64,000 bases of DNA from Thermovirga sp. (GCF_017656375.1 NZ_JACDOB010000003.1:1-64000), one strand, 5' to 3'. Positions 29,164 to 40,305 are shown, counted from the stretch's first letter. Program-made: numbers and translations. The notes: generated by a model from the sequence alone, not told the origin.

Positions 29164-29382
29164 TTATGCGAACTGCAATATCAACATGATAGCCACAACA
29201 AAGCCAAGTATAACCATGGTCTCCGGTATGGCTTCAAGTATTATAATGATTCCTCCAGTTTCCGGCTTTTCTGCAATGGTTCCTGCTCCGGAGCTACCTA
29301 TCTTAGCCTGGGCATAAGCAGTAGCAAGGGCTGGCAGTCCAACCGCCAAAGCAGCAGCAAGAGCTATCAGTGCTTTTTCCAT
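29164..29382 (-). CDS. ntpK: V/A-type ATP synthase proteolipid subunit K (c-ring)
   Basis: Ion-translocating rotor ring subunit: a single hairpin of 72 aa, with helix 1 about residues 4-30 and helix 2 about 43-71. The ion-binding carboxylate is Glu54 in AIPETMVILGF, with Gln25 in helix 1 and Thr55 next to it. The Gln-to-Glu spacing (29) and loop KPE match the second hairpin of Enterococcus hirae NtpK, a Na+ carrier, suggesting Na+ coupling. It overlaps subunit I by 16 nt. AGGAG precedes the ATG by 9 nt. Confidence 0.92.
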   Translation of the reverse strand: MEKALIALAAALAVGLPALATAYAQAKIGSSGAGTIAEKPETGGIIIILEAIPETMVILGFVVAIMLILQFA

Positions 29383-31283
29383 TTTTTAAATCTCCTCCTT
29401 GAAAAAGGTTTATACGGTTTACCTCCGCCTTCATAAAACTTCCCTAGAAACTCCACATAGTGCAACCTTGCAGAATGCAAACTTGACCCTGCTATAGCAA
29501 GAACAAAATTCAAAAGATGCAGTGCTAAAGCCAAAAAGAGACCAAAGATGGACATTCCCAAGACATCCAAAAATTTAGTTGCTACAGCAGCTAATATAGC
29601 AGAGGAAAGTCCTATGGCAGCTATTCGGACATAACTTAAGATATTCCCAATAGAGCCTATTGATTCCGCTAAAGCGCCTATTCCGCCACCAACAATAAGC
29701 AAAACCACCCCTACAAACAAAACAACTCCCCATGAAACAAAAATCTCCTTCGGGAGCCAGCCTTTCAATGTTACTAAAGCTCCAATTAGAGCTAGCAAAA
29801 CAAATAAGTTTCCCAGTTTCTCCAACCACAAGTGCCTTTTCTTGCTTTTTACCCCCTGGATAAAACCCAAAAGCAATCCCAACACCACGTGCCCTAACCC
29901 TACAGCCACGGCAAATATCATAATTGGCATAACGACGTGAGAACGCTCAAGCCACATAGGCTCCAAGTGAAAGAGCCTCTTCCCTATATCGCCAAAGTAT
30001 TCGCCAAACAGCACCCCCCACACAACACTCCAAAAAGCAACAAAAAGCATTATGCTCCCTACATCTGCCCATAATCTGCTTTTAGCCTTCTTTTTTATCA
30101 CATATCCAATAAGAGCTATTATGGCTCCATATCCCACATCTCCCACCATACACCCAGAAAAGAAGGGGAAAAATATCCCAATTAAAAAAGTGGGGTCTAT
30201 GCCTGAATACCTAAGAGGGGGCATAAGTTGCAAAAATCTCTCAAAGGGCCTAAAGAGTGGCGGATTCAAAAGTGCAGTAGGAACTTTATGCCATTCTGTC
30301 TCCTTGGGTCGCCTCCACATTAGCAGCACCCTAGATCCAAAATGATTTTTCAAGGCTAAAATGGTTCGTTTTAGTTCAATCTCTGGTATCCATCCCTCAA
30401 GGCAAAACATGTAACCTTCTGTCTTGGTAGTTTTTTCTACCACAACCTCCTCAAGACGCTCTTCCACAAAAATGTATATAGCTGCTAATTTAGGCCCCCA
30501 ATTATCTTTTGTTTCCCTTAGTTCATTTTCAATTTTAGAAAGCTCCTTAGGAATATCTTTATAAAGATTTTCCATATATTTAACAGAAGCAATGAAATCG
30601 CCAACTGCATATTCCTCTGGAAGAGTCCATCTAACGGCGTTTTCTTCCTCCATCACTTTCTCGACATTAGAAAGCCATTCTTCTGGCCCTGCCAGGGCGA
30701 TCACAGATTCTCCTTCGCTCAATTTTGCAACGTGATACCTAAAGGCAGCATCGCTTTTAGCAAAACTATCTGCTTCCTGTCGCAATGATTTCAATCTATT
30801 CAAAAGTCTTGACAGGTTCGTTTCATATATCCACCAAAAGCCTATGGAGTGGCCCTTAGCCTTCTCTGCTTTCCAAAAAGAATCGAAATGATGGGCTATC
30901 TTAAGAACTCGCCTTAGTTTCTCTGCCTGTTTTTTCAATTCCATCTGTCGATCTTTAAGTTTACCCAAGCGTTCGTTAAACTCATCTAAACTTCCTTGCA
31001 AGGCTTTTAAAACACCATCACTGAAGTCAGGAATAAATTCTCTCTGCTTTTCAAGGTAATCATCTGTTAAGCTTTCCCAATCTTTCCATTCCAAGGCCTC
31101 AATAAGGCCTAATATAGCATGCCGCAATTTCTGAAGGCTTTTCAAAGAAGGTGAGTCTTGAATTTTTGGAGTCGTATCCATCTGCACAAGATGAACAACG
31201 CCAAGGTCATGTAAAACCTTGACGAGCCTAGAGCGATCACTAGAGAGCCCCCAAACGGCAATACGCAGCATATCCAGAATCAC
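29367..31283 (-). CDS. ntpI: V/A-type ATP synthase subunit I
   Basis: Stator membrane subunit (eukaryotic a). The 638-aa protein has an N-terminal cytoplasmic half of about 340 residues, with coiled coils, then about eight membrane helices. The typical PPLRYSGIDPTFLIGIFFPFFSGCMVGDVGYG segment begins the membrane half, and SIGNILSYVRIAAIGLSSAILA contains the ion-channel Arg. It starts at GTG 31283 with GGAGG 7 nt upstream, overlapping the H stop as GTGA. Confidence 0.95.
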   Translation of the reverse strand: MILDMLRIAVWGLSSDRSRLVKVLHDLGVVHLVQMDTTPKIQDSPSLKSLQKLRHAILGLIEALEWKDWESLTDDYLEKQREFIPDFSDGVLKALQGSLDEFNERLGKLKDRQMELKKQAEKLRRVLKIAHHFDSFWKAEKAKGHSIGFWWIYETNLSRLLNRLKSLRQEADSFAKSDAAFRYHVAKLSEGESVIALAGPEEWLSNVEKVMEEENAVRWTLPEEYAVGDFIASVKYMENLYKDIPKELSKIENELRETKDNWGPKLAAIYIFVEERLEEVVVEKTTKTEGYMFCLEGWIPEIELKRTILALKNHFGSRVLLMWRRPKETEWHKVPTALLNPPLFRPFERFLQLMPPLRYSGIDPTFLIGIFFPFFSGCMVGDVGYGAIIALIGYVIKKKAKSRLWADVGSIMLFVAFWSVVWGVLFGEYFGDIGKRLFHLEPMWLERSHVVMPIMIFAVAVGLGHVVLGLLLGFIQGVKSKKRHLWLEKLGNLFVLLALIGALVTLKGWLPKEIFVSWGVVLFVGVVLLIVGGGIGALAESIGSIGNILSYVRIAAIGLSSAILAAVATKFLDVLGMSIFGLFLALALHLLNFVLAIAGSSLHSARLHYVEFLGKFYEGGGKPYKPFSRRRFKKWKKH

Positions 31284-31648
31284 GTCGCTACCTCCGATTC
31301 ATTGCCCATAACTTTATCAAAAACTACACTTTTCACCTCTTCTATTAGAGTTTCTCTATCTATTTTAGCTATTGCAGCTTCTATCTCTGCTTTAGCTTTA
31401 TCTCTATAAAGTCGAATCTCTCTCTCCAATTTGTTCTCAAACGCACTCCACTCATCCAAACTTTTTTTTATTGTCTCTTCGCTCATCAGCTTAAATTTCC
31501 CCTCTGCTTCACGCTTCTGCTTTTCTAAGAGTGCCTTCTCTTCTTCGTAACGTGCTTCTAATTGTTCTTTAAAACTCATAAGCTCTGAAGATACATCCCA
31601 AGAAAGATCTTCTTGGTTCCTTCCCTTTTTCAGCTTACTCCATAGCAT
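31280..31648 (-). CDS. ntpH: V/A-type ATP synthase subunit H (peripheral stalk)
   Basis: A 122-aa protein, almost entirely charged coiled coil, upstream of subunit I. This is the position and character of subunit H/G, which pairs with E to form the peripheral stalk. Sequence similarity alone is weak; the call rests on position, length and heptad character. Overlaps the CBS gene by 14 nt. Confidence 0.75.
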   Translation of the reverse strand: MLWSKLKKGRNQEDLSWDVSSELMSFKEQLEARYEEEKALLEKQKREAEGKFKLMSEETIKKSLDEWSAFENKLEREIRLYRDKAKAEIEAAIAKIDRETLIEEVKSVVFDKVMGNESEVAT

Positions 31649-32108
31649 CGCACAAATCGCCTTCCATTATAAATTCAAAAAATGCGCCCCTATCTATAAT
31701 TCCCACAAGCTTCCCATCTTGCACCACAGGGAGTCTCTTGATTTTTTTTCGCAACATTAAATCAGCAACCGTCATAAGACTAGCTTCAGGGGTCACATAT
31801 ACAGGATCCTTGGTCATCAAATCTTTAACTTTTTGTTTTCCCATTGCACAAAGTCTTCGCAACAAGTTTCCCTCACAAGCATCTAAAAACGTACTTTGCG
31901 CCAAAATCTCCAGATATGTAGGCACAGCTCCCTGTAATATGTCTTTCTCCGAAAGAAAGCCCACCAATACCCAATCATCTCGTACAACGGGTACTCCGGA
32001 AAGCCTTTGGCTGTAGAGCACATGCAAAGCATCAATCACCAATTCATCTTCCGAAAGAGCTGTTAGGTCCCTATTCATCAATTTTTCTGCATTAATTTCC
32101 ATCCTCAT
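31635..32108 (-). CDS. CBS-domain pair protein at the head of the V-ATPase operon
   Basis: A 157-aa protein made almost only of two CBS modules: residues about 8-55 (LMNRDLTALSEDELVIDALHVLYSQRLSGVPVV) and 95-150 (VKDLMTKDPVYVTPEASLMTVADLM, then RLPVVQDGKLVGIIDR). CBS pairs bind adenine nucleotides and sense energy state; there is no enzyme or DNA-binding domain here. Its stop overlaps ntpH by 14 nt and its start overlaps the GT26 gene by 17 nt, so it is translated with both. Regulation of the ATPase is inference. Confidence 0.85.
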   Translation of the reverse strand: MRMEINAEKLMNRDLTALSEDELVIDALHVLYSQRLSGVPVVRDDWVLVGFLSEKDILQGAVPTYLEILAQSTFLDACEGNLLRRLCAMGKQKVKDLMTKDPVYVTPEASLMTVADLMLRKKIKRLPVVQDGKLVGIIDRGAFFEFIMEGDLCDAME

Positions 32109-33816
32109 ACCATCCTCTGTCTAAACCTAATTTAGTCAGTAAAACAAAAACTCCAAATATGGGAAGAGCCCTAACTCGCTTCCATCGCCAAGGCTCTTGT
32201 ATAAGGCGAAACAGCCATTCCATGCCAAAGTTTTGCCATATAATTGGGGCCCTGCGCAATTTTCCTGATAACACATCAAAGCTTCCGCCTACTCCTATAG
32301 ATACAACTCCATCTAAAGAATCTCTATATTTACTCATCCATATCTCTTGCTTAGGCACCCCAAGACCCACCAAAAGGAAACGTGCACCGCTATTTTTTAT
32401 TTTTTCTACTACTTTTTCTTCCTCAGCCTCATCAAAGTACCCGTGATGAGTACCTGCAATCTTAAGCCCCGGATATTTCTTTGCCATATTTTCAGCCGCC
32501 ATAGCAGCAACACCCTCAGCGCCACCTAAAAAATATATAGGGATTTCTTCATACGCTGCAGTTCGGCACATCCTCTCGACAAAATCTATACCTGCTATCC
32601 TCTCTTGCACGGGCATTCCTAAAAAACGCAAAGCTAAGGTTAGTCCCTTCCCATCAGGCAATACCATATCAGCACACTTAACACAGTTAGCATACACTTT
32701 ATCTTTTCTTGCCCTGAGGGTGGCCAACGCATCTAAAGTTACTATATATCTGCTGTCTTGTTTTTTTGCCTTTAACCAATACAAGACTTTAGAAACAGCA
32801 TAATCTGCAGATACGTTGTCTATGGGTATTCCCCAAAGTTTAGGTCGCCTTTCTATCGCCAAGGTTTTTCTTTTACCTTTCAACACAAACCAAGCATAGC
32901 AACATATACCAGCTATAACCGCAAGCCCCACGTAAACAGGAATGGTCCTATGAGGTCGCATTTGTATCACTGCAACTGCTACTCCAAGGGCAGCACTTAT
33001 CCCCCCTACTACTCTTACTGACGTAGCGTGATCAAATCCTTTATCAAGCAATTTTCGGTAAAGAGATATGGTTCCTCCACTATTTACATCAAAGGCAATA
33101 CTTATAAAGTTTAGGGATTTTTCCACTATTGGTATTGCAAACAATCCCAACGGAAGTATCATCAAAGTAGAGAATGTTACCCCTTTACTCACACCTAGGA
33201 TGGAAGTACCAGAAATAAGGATACCCCACATAGCCGCCAGAGGCTCTCCCAACCGCCGATATGCATGTCCGTGCCTGCTCCAAAAAACTGCCAAAATAAA
33301 CACGGCCAGAAGAGATATCTGGAAGGCTCCTCCTAAATTTTGACCCGAAAGCCCAGTTACAAGAAGCATTATTGTCCACGTTATTGCAAGTAAAAAACCC
33401 GCCAAGCCTGGAACTCGGTCCAACTCCTGAAGCAACAACGGATATAAGCCAACCCACAAGGACGTTATTATCAGAGACATCCATCCCTGAAAATAGAAGT
33501 ACTCCGCTCCTGAGAATCTAATAAATTCAATTCTCAATCCCAGCAAAGCAAACAAAAAACCTATAAAAAAGTAGAATAGCACCCCCCCTTTGGAGGGGAA
33601 ATACTTTTGAAACATTCCTGCAGCTGCGCCTAGCACACTCAATGCAACAACTGGCAAAATGCCCTCTTCTTTAAGCCAAAGGGCAGCTATAGACCACACA
33701 CCGACAAATAATAAATCTTTTACGTAGTAGTATTGGTCTTTAGCTAAAATTTTTTTAATCCGCCTTTGGATCAAGAACATGCCTATGGGCATTAAAATTA
33801 CAAAGGCAAAAAGCAC
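32092..33816 (-). CDS. membrane domain (degenerate WecA/MraY-like) fused to WecG/TagA/CpsF glycosyltransferase (GT26)
   Basis: A 574-aa fusion. Residues about 325-560 are a GT26 glycosyltransferase: LPDGKGL with candidate catalytic Asp388, VGLGVPKQE at 483-491 and EWLFRLIQEPWRWKR at 533-547. It probably transfers a sugar such as ManNAc to a lipid-linked acceptor. Residues 1-315 carry about ten membrane helices laid out like WecA/MraY (LPLGLFAIPI, then LYRKLLDKGFDHATSVRVVGG), but the NxxNxxDGxDGL and HxHH catalytic motifs are not recognisable. The GTG at 33816 has no good ribosome binding site; GAGGTG at 33848-33853 suits an in-frame ATA (33840) or ATC (33843). Confidence 0.82.
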   Translation of the reverse strand: MLFAFVILMPIGMFLIQRRIKKILAKDQYYYVKDLLFVGVWSIAALWLKEEGILPVVALSVLGAAAGMFQKYFPSKGGVLFYFFIGFLFALLGLRIEFIRFSGAEYFYFQGWMSLIITSLWVGLYPLLLQELDRVPGLAGFLLAITWTIMLLVTGLSGQNLGGAFQISLLAVFILAVFWSRHGHAYRRLGEPLAAMWGILISGTSILGVSKGVTFSTLMILPLGLFAIPIVEKSLNFISIAFDVNSGGTISLYRKLLDKGFDHATSVRVVGGISAALGVAVAVIQMRPHRTIPVYVGLAVIAGICCYAWFVLKGKRKTLAIERRPKLWGIPIDNVSADYAVSKVLYWLKAKKQDSRYIVTLDALATLRARKDKVYANCVKCADMVLPDGKGLTLALRFLGMPVQERIAGIDFVERMCRTAAYEEIPIYFLGGAEGVAAMAAENMAKKYPGLKIAGTHHGYFDEAEEEKVVEKIKNSGARFLLVGLGVPKQEIWMSKYRDSLDGVVSIGVGGSFDVLSGKLRRAPIIWQNFGMEWLFRLIQEPWRWKRVRALPIFGVFVLLTKLGLDRGWYEDGN

Positions 33817-33935
33817 GTAAACATCTTTATATGCTTCTATGATGTCTCACCTCTTTACATTCAGCTCAGCACAACTTTCTATTCATGCCCTTCCTTATGC
33901 TATTTTACCATGTATGGGAGCAAAGCCAGCGATAC

Positions 33936-35691
<1,756 letters not shown>

Positions 35692-35745
35692 TTTATCTAC
35701 CCCTTCTTTCATTATTTTCTAAAAAACTCAAACATTCCTGCTCCC

Positions 35746-36990
35746 TTAACCAATAAAATCTCTTAAGTGCAACATATGACCTAGTTTTAGTTTTTTAGTC
35801 TCCAAATAACGTTTATTATACTCATTGGGTTCTATAATCAATGGGACTCTTTCCGTTATCTCAAGGCCATATCCCTCCAAACCCACTATTTTACGCGGGT
35901 TATTGGTTATGATCCGAATCCTTCGCAACCCCAGGTCAACCAATATCTGGGCACCAATGCCATAATCTCTCAGGTCAGGGGGATGGCCTAAAGCTTCATT
36001 GGCCTCAACTGTGTCCAGCCCCTTTTCTTGTAATTCGTAAGCTTTAAGCTTTTCTAAAAGCCCGATTCCACGACCTTCTTGGCGCATGTATAGAATAACA
36101 CCACAGCCCTCCTGCTCAATCATCTTCATTGCTGTATGAAGCTGTGGGCCACAATCACATCTCAACGAGCCAAAAACATCGCCTGTAAGACATTCAGAGT
36201 GTACCCTAACCAAAACATTGTCCTTTCCTTTTATCTCTCCTTTAACTAGAGCTATATGAAGCAGGGTTGAATCATTGCTGTCCAAGAGAGACCTGTAAGC
36301 GTGAGCAACAAAAAAACCATATTCGGTAGGTAAATTTACAGTTGCAACCTTTTCCACAAGCTTATCTCTTAGGTGCCTGTATCTTATAAGGTCCTCAATA
36401 GATATTATTTTTAATCCATGTTTCTTAGAAAACTTCTCAAGATCACCAAGCCTTGCCATTGTTCCATCTTCATTCATTATCTCACATATCACCCCTACAG
36501 GCTCACAACCAGCAAGGCGAGCCAAGTCCACCGCTGCCTCTGTATGGCCTGCACGCTTCAAAACCCCACCGTCTCTTGCTATTAATGGGAATACATGCCC
36601 TGGTCGCCTAAACATCTCTGCTTTGACATCCCTACGGGATAACAGCTGTGCCGTCAAAGCCCTCTCCTCAGCGGATATACCTGTCGTAGTCCCTTCCTTT
36701 GCATCGACTGATACTGTAAATGCTGTTCCGTGAGGATCGCTGTTATCTTCAACCATCGGCGGTAATCCCAACATTTTAGCCCTTTTTTCCGTAATAGGCA
36801 CACAGATAAGGCCTCTAGCATGCTTAGCCATGAAGTTTATGTCCTCGGCTCTAACAAATTGGGCAGCCATGACCAAATCGCCCTCATTCTCCCTAGACTC
36901 ATCGTCTACTACTATTACCATTTTTCCTCTTTTTATATCCTCTAGAGCATCCTCTACGGAACTGAAAATCCCTTTAGCTTCTTTTTCCAT
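35746..36990 (-). CDS. ribBA: bifunctional DHBP synthase / GTP cyclohydrolase II
   Basis: The N-terminal half (about 1-205) is RibB, which converts ribulose-5-phosphate to [19 protein letters not shown], then RPGHVFPL and HTEAAVDL. The C-terminal half is RibA, which opens [24 protein letters not shown] with the zinc cysteines, then [10 protein letters not shown]. 414 aa is normal for the fusion. GGAGG lies 8 nt before the ATG. Confidence 0.97.
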   Translation of the reverse strand: MEKEAKGIFSSVEDALEDIKRGKMVIVVDDESRENEGDLVMAAQFVRAEDINFMAKHARGLICVPITEKRAKMLGLPPMVEDNSDPHGTAFTVSVDAKEGTTTGISAEERALTAQLLSRRDVKAEMFRRPGHVFPLIARDGGVLKRAGHTEAAVDLARLAGCEPVGVICEIMNEDGTMARLGDLEKFSKKHGLKIISIEDLIRYRHLRDKLVEKVATVNLPTEYGFFVAHAYRSLLDSNDSTLLHIALVKGEIKGKDNVLVRVHSECLTGDVFGSLRCDCGPQLHTAMKMIEQEGCGVILYMRQEGRGIGLLEKLKAYELQEKGLDTVEANEALGHPPDLRDYGIGAQILVDLGLRRIRIITNNPRKIVGLEGYGLEITERVPLIIEPNEYNKRYLETKKLKLGHMLHLRDFIG

Positions 36991-37012
36991 TTTTAACTCC
37001 TCCTCAGTTTGT

Positions 37013-37672
37013 CTACGACCATCCCAATTGGCTAAGTCGATCCCAGCTTAAGCCGTTATTCTCAGGTGATTCTGTTATCCCTTTTTTGTTGATCATTTTC
37101 TCAATGTACTTAGCCAATATATCGCACTCTATGTTCACCATGTCTCCTTTGCGGATATCGCCAATAGTAGTATCCGCAAGGGTGGTAGGTATAAGTCCTA
37201 CACTAAACATATCCTCTTCTACACTTACAACTGTAAGGCTAACCCCATCAATCGCTACAGACCCCTTCTCGACTATATATTTTAACCACTGAGGAGAAAT
37301 CTTTATAAACATTTGCCTGGTTCTTCCTCTATTGATTATGTCCGCTACTAATCCCGTGGTGTCTATATGCCCCGTCACTATATGTCCATCAAAACGTCCT
37401 TGTACCGAAAGGGCCCTCTCTAGATTCACTCTAAGGCCAGCTCGGGCCTCGCCTAGAGTCGTCCTATTTTTTGTCTCATCCATAATTTCAACCTTAAACC
37501 TGTCAGAAGATACGACCTCCACTACTGTAAGGCATGCTCCCGATACAGATACGGAACTTCCTCTCCTTACTGCTGAAGCTATATGGGTACCTCCGATCTC
37601 AAGGATTGTAACATCTTGCCTGTGACTTATGGAAACTATCTTCCCTACATCTTCAATAAGGCCTGTGAACAT
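37013..37672 (-). CDS. ribE: riboflavin synthase, alpha subunit
   Basis: Dismutates two lumazines to riboflavin. The 219-aa protein has the two tandem lumazine-binding domains: the first starts with [10 protein letters not shown], and the second with [12 protein letters not shown] near residue 97. [14 protein letters not shown] is also conserved. It overlaps ribD by 28 nt. The gene is called ribE in Bacillus and ribC in some species. Confidence 0.95.
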   Translation of the reverse strand: MFTGLIEDVGKIVSISHRQDVTILEIGGTHIASAVRRGSSVSVSGACLTVVEVVSSDRFKVEIMDETKNRTTLGEARAGLRVNLERALSVQGRFDGHIVTGHIDTTGLVADIINRGRTRQMFIKISPQWLKYIVEKGSVAIDGVSLTVVSVEEDMFSVGLIPTTLADTTIGDIRKGDMVNIECDILAKYIEKMINKKGITESPENNGLSWDRLSQLGWS

Positions 37673-38784
37673 TCAGAAACACCCTCAATCCATATATCTC
37701 CTTCTAAAATGCTCGTACGTATAATTTTAAACCCTATGCGATGTTCAAGCGCACTCACATTAATTTTATCGGACATTCTAATCCCTTTTCCAATAAAGCT
37801 GGGATTAACAAAAAGGCTAACCTCGTCAAATAGCTTGCGTGATATAAAATCACTAAAAACACTAGAGCCACCCTCTACAAGTAAGTAATTTACCCCCATT
37901 TGGCCTAACATGTTTAAGGTTTCTTCCAAATCTACCATACCGTCTTCCCGCGCCCTAATCTTCCTCATTTGTGCAGAGCCGTCATTAGCACCTTTCAATA
38001 AACTAAAGCAACCTCCCTTAGATACAGGAACAGGCGCACTTCCACATATTATCGCTTTGCCATCTTCGAACAACTTGGAATTAGTGGGAATTCTAAACTT
38101 AGAATCAAGGACCACCTTAAGCGGAGATTCTCCCGGGGCATTTCTGACGTTCAAGCGAGGATCATCTTGCATAACAGTGCCTGCCCCCACTAGTACGGCA
38201 TCACATTCGGCCCTTAGCAGATGAGCCGCAGTGCGAGAAAAATAATTAGTTATCCACTTGCTGTAACCATCTTCCATCGCTATATTGCCATCTGCAGTTA
38301 TAGCCGCTTTAAGAATTACCCAAGGTTTTCCTGTTTTGACCCTTTTAACAAATCCTCTATTTAGCCACGTAGCTCTTTCCTTTTCTACCCCAACATCCAC
38401 TGCAATTCCCGCTTCACGTAATATGTTTATACCTTTGCCGTTCACCTTTTCATTAGGGTCCACCAGGGCCACAACAACCCTATTAACACCTGCTTCAACC
38501 AAACGAGGTGCGCAGGGAGGGGTTTTGCCATAATGACTGCAAGGTTCCAAATTGACATATACTGTAGATCCTCTAGCTTTTTCTCCCGCAATAACCAAAG
38601 CTTCTACCTCTGCATGGTTGCCTCCCCATTGCTTATGCCATCCCAACCCAACAATCTCATCATCTTTTACTATAACGGCCCCAACTCTGGGATTGGGACT
38701 TACTTTTCCGGTACCTCTAGAAGCGAGGCTTATAGCCATTCTCATATAGTAGCTATCCTTATATTTGGATATTTTCTTATTCAT
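37645..38784 (-). CDS. ribD: bifunctional pyrimidine deaminase / reductase
   Basis: Two middle steps of riboflavin synthesis. The N-terminal deaminase has HAEVEAL and the zinc motif PCSHYGKTPPC. The C-terminal reductase starts near residue 150 (KPWVILKAAITADGNIA) and ends with LLVEGGSSVFSDF. 379 aa is normal. GGAG precedes the ATG by 6 nt, and the gene overlaps the uvrC stop by 8 nt, so riboflavin genes are read from the uvrC transcript. Confidence 0.96.
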   Translation of the reverse strand: MNKKISKYKDSYYMRMAISLASRGTGKVSPNPRVGAVIVKDDEIVGLGWHKQWGGNHAEVEALVIAGEKARGSTVYVNLEPCSHYGKTPPCAPRLVEAGVNRVVVALVDPNEKVNGKGINILREAGIAVDVGVEKERATWLNRGFVKRVKTGKPWVILKAAITADGNIAMEDGYSKWITNYFSRTAAHLLRAECDAVLVGAGTVMQDDPRLNVRNAPGESPLKVVLDSKFRIPTNSKLFEDGKAIICGSAPVPVSKGGCFSLLKGANDGSAQMRKIRAREDGMVDLEETLNMLGQMGVNYLLVEGGSSVFSDFISRKLFDEVSLFVNPSFIGKGIRMSDKINVSALEHRIGFKIIRTSILEGDIWIEGVSECSQALLKM

Positions 38785-40240
38785 TCTTGTCTCCTTTGAG
38801 TTTCTCTACAATTTTGTTTGCCATAGCGAGGCTAACACCCTTAACTTGAGCTATATCCTCTGGAGGCATCATGGCTATATTTGCTACACTGCCGAACTTA
38901 GCAAGCAATCTGGATGCAATTATTTTTCCAACTCCTGGAATATCTTCCAAAGAGGATCTAGAAAACCTCCTAGTGCTTGCTGCCGTGTGAGCAGCCAGAG
39001 CAAATCGATGAGCTTCGTTTCTTACCCTTTGTAAAAGCTTTAGCCCTTCATCGTTTCTGGATAACACTATCGGCTCTTCCCTTTCCGGCAAGTATAATAA
39101 CTCCTCTTTCTTTGCCAATGCCACTACATCTATATCCTTAATCTGGACCTCCTTGATAGCTTCCATAGCGAAACGTAATTGCTGGGGGCCTCCATCTATT
39201 AGTATAAGTTGCGGTAAGGCTCTCTGCTTATCCTTAAGCCTTTTGTACCTGCGAAAGACCAATTCTTTCATCGCTCTGAAGTCATCAGGCCCGTCCTCTA
39301 AGTTTATCTTATATCTTCGATAAAGAGATGGGTTGGGTAGTCCCTGTTCAAAAACCACACAGGATCCGTAGGTTTCTTTCCCTGCATGGTGTGATATATC
39401 AAACCCCTCTATTCGCCAAGGCACAGTCCTCAAATTCAATTTAGACTGAAGCAACAAAAAGGCTTTCCATATCTCATCATCCATCGTTTCCGATAGCGAG
39501 GATGAAGGTCTTTGCCTAGAAAATTTCCATATAACCCTTATTGCATCTCTAAGTCTAGCAGCTTTCTCAAAAGCCAAGCTTTTGGCAGCGTAATCCATAC
39601 GATGCCTTAACCTTGATACAAGTTCCGAAGGCTGGCCTTTAAGCAACAAAATGACATCTGCGACATTCTCTTGATATTCTCTCTTATCACACAAGCCCGC
39701 GCAAGGGCCAAGGCATTGCCCTAAAAAATATCTAATGCAAGGCCTCATATAACCACCAGCATCCTTTATCTGCCTGCTACAATCTCTAATAGGGAAATAT
39801 CTGCTTATTATTCTCAAAAGCTGCCTAAGTTGTTTAACATTCACATAAGGGCCAAAATATGTTCCTCCATCGTCTTCTTTGTGTCTTGTTATGACCAACC
39901 TCGGAAAGGTTTCTGTTGTAAGCTTTATAAAGGGATATTTTTCTCCCATCTTAAGTTCTACATTATAAAAAGGCTGGTAAAGTTTAATAAGTTTTGATTC
40001 TACAATGAGAGCTTCCGCTTCATTTTCAGTCCTTATAACCGATATATCCTCAACCTCGCTAATTAACTTTCTCAATCGTGGCGAAGAAAACCCACTGTGC
40101 CTCAGGTATGAACGCAGGCGCTTTTTTAGCGATTTTGCCTTACCAACATAAATCACCTTTCCTGATGAGTTGTGCATTAGATAAACACCTGGCTTATTAG
40201 GCATAAAATTGATCTTCTCTTTTAATTCTCCTATCGCCAA
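38777..40240 (-). CDS. uvrC: excinuclease ABC subunit C, short form
   Basis: Makes both incisions in nucleotide excision repair. It has the GIY-YIG nuclease (KPGVYLM ... YVGKAKSLKKRLRSYL), a Cys cluster (CIRYFLGQCLGPCAGLC), a UVR motif near residue 220, the RNase H-like nuclease (EGFDISH, then PDDFRAMKELVFRRY, LILIDGGPQQL, NEAHRFAL) and C-terminal HhH repeats. At 487 aa it is about 70-120 residues shorter than usual; the missing part is between UVR and the RNase H domain. It starts at TTG 40240. Confidence 0.93.
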   Translation of the reverse strand: MAIGELKEKINFMPNKPGVYLMHNSSGKVIYVGKAKSLKKRLRSYLRHSGFSSPRLRKLISEVEDISVIRTENEAEALIVESKLIKLYQPFYNVELKMGEKYPFIKLTTETFPRLVITRHKEDDGGTYFGPYVNVKQLRQLLRIISRYFPIRDCSRQIKDAGGYMRPCIRYFLGQCLGPCAGLCDKREYQENVADVILLLKGQPSELVSRLRHRMDYAAKSLAFEKAARLRDAIRVIWKFSRQRPSSSLSETMDDEIWKAFLLLQSKLNLRTVPWRIEGFDISHHAGKETYGSCVVFEQGLPNPSLYRRYKINLEDGPDDFRAMKELVFRRYKRLKDKQRALPQLILIDGGPQQLRFAMEAIKEVQIKDIDVVALAKKEELLYLPEREEPIVLSRNDEGLKLLQRVRNEAHRFALAAHTAASTRRFSRSSLEDIPGVGKIIASRLLAKFGSVANIAMMPPEDIAQVKGVSLAMANKIVEKLKGDKNE

Positions 40241-40305
40241 TGATGCACCATCCTTTCTATAACACTACTAATACAACAAAAAACGCATAAACCCGTATAT
40301 TTTAG

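Noticed and set aside
3434-33816. Identical MLFAFVI starts in the frames at 3484 and 33816
   Set aside because: The nucleotide sequences differ and the first frame is not the real start of the DksA-type gene; coincidence.
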